In this document: in pieces, positions 38,079 through 38,143 of the stretch
How the letters are laid out: each line of letters begins with the position of its first letter
Position numbering within the stretch: position 1 is the first letter of the stretch
Assembly (NCBI RefSeq): GCF_000173075.1
Contig: NZ_ABVL01000039.1
Location: 1 to 38,143, forward strand
Source of the DNA: Chthoniobacter flavus Ellin428
GTDB taxonomy: Bacteria; Verrucomicrobiota; Verrucomicrobiia; Chthoniobacterales; Chthoniobacteraceae
Length of the DNA: 38,143 nucleotides
Reading direction: 5' to 3'
Notes under the pieces: model-generated
Told to the model about the DNA's origin: nothing
Seen by the model: only the letters and a program-made list of their open reading frames with translations
Database searches by the model: none
Program-made: the position numbers and the translations under genes

Positions 38079-38143
38079 ATGACAGAAGAGACAAAAGTGG
38101 AGCTGACCATCCGGGAGGCGCTGCTGCCGTCGAAACTTCAGGA
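38079..38143 (+). CDS. Start of the intron-encoded reverse transcriptase/maturase (partial)
   Basis: ATG at 38079 opens MTEETKVELTIREALLPSKL and continues beyond the window. A charged helix ending in LLPSKL just before a reverse-transcriptase core is what I recall from intron-encoded proteins in which LRQKL-type and KFRFYxLYDRIYR segments follow. Its place directly after the CGATGAAGCG block supports this. Only 21 codons are visible, so the assignment rests mainly on context. Confidence 0.55.
   Translation, partial: MTEETKVELTIREALLPSKLQ

Larger units (their letters stand above)
36225..38143 (+). mobile_element. Group II intron, interrupted by an IS element and cut by the window end
   Basis: The stretch opens with the GUGYG-type 5' end GTGCGCC (36225) and reads as the structured RNA of a bacterial group II intron. 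Domain I-type segments recur on both sides of the IS: GTGAGCCGCAGCGCAAGC (about 36354-36371) to the left; GAGCCGAAGCCTAGCATTCA (about 37765-37784) and GGTGAAGACCTCCGGGGTCG (about 37810-37829) to the right. A CCCATAGTAGCGATGAAGCG block (about 37968-37987), of a type seen just upstream of intron-encoded proteins, and GGAGCGAAGGGGCTT follow. The recognition is from memory of such introns. The RNA is split by the IS (36380-37717). The protein frame starts at 38079; domains V-VI and the 3' end lie outside. Confidence 0.75.

Overview
The window comes from a GC-rich bacterium that looks like a member of the Verrucomicrobiota (PVC group), judged by eye from gene content. The pointers are two ThuA-domain secreted proteins flanking a sulfatase, a DUF1080 (3-keto-disaccharide hydrolase) protein, a bacterial neutral-ceramidase homologue, PL4 and pectate-lyase-3 type secreted proteins, a rpoA-rplQ pair whose L17 has a Lys/Ala-rich tail, ClpS next to DUF2017, and almost no recognisable Shine-Dalgarno sequences. 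No 16S rRNA is present, so this placement is an inference.

Layout. 1-3.3 kb: secreted ceramidase-like hydrolase (minus) and a polytopic GT-C-like membrane protein (plus), separated by a nested inverted repeat. 3.5-5.2 kb: rpoA-rplQ with a clear terminator; rplQ is broken by about four single-base indels. 5.3-11.8 kb: GNAT acetyltransferase, a NarL-type response regulator with its membrane kinase, and, divergent from the kinase, a 1035-residue secreted right-handed beta-helix protein. 11.8-13.8 kb: alkylation-repair pair (Ogt and an Ada-N/AraC/AlkA fusion). 14.0-16.7 kb: GT4 glycosyltransferase divergent from HPr and KdsD-like isomerase. 16.9-27.3 kb: a long minus-strand run of two hypothetical secreted proteins, PhoH, HD membrane phosphohydrolase, YbeY, a secreted hypothetical protein, ClpS, DUF2017, a tiny membrane protein, DUF1080, PL4 rhamnogalacturonan lyase and a CE4-like deacetylase. 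27.3-31.6 kb: a repeat-rich stretch, a toxin-antitoxin pair with a nonsense-mutated toxin, an M60-like metallopeptidase, a tRNA-like fragment and an intact VapBC pair. 31.6-36.0 kb: ThuA-sulfatase-ThuA and an alpha/beta hydrolase. 36.2 kb to the end: a group II intron whose RNA is interrupted by an IS5-type element with 4-bp target duplications; the intron's reverse transcriptase begins at 38079 and leaves the window.

How the genes fit together. Housekeeping blocks (transcription/translation, RNA maturation through YbeY, N-degron proteolysis through ClpS, alkylation repair) alternate with secreted enzymes for complex polysaccharides and glycoconjugates (PL4, CE4, DUF1080, sulfatase, M60 peptidase, ceramidase homologue). 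This suits an osmotrophic degrader of plant, algal or mucin-like polymers.

The most striking non-coding signal is a set of intergenic elements, each an inverted repeat, often built from short tandem words, with a different word at each locus (CTGATTA, CTTAAT, GGTTTCT, GTGTTAA, CGCGAAT, AAACCGTGCGG). They lie between genes and sometimes supply a gene's last codons. The indels in rplQ and in the 26.5-27.3 kb gene suggest either local sequence error or real decay; read-level data would decide.
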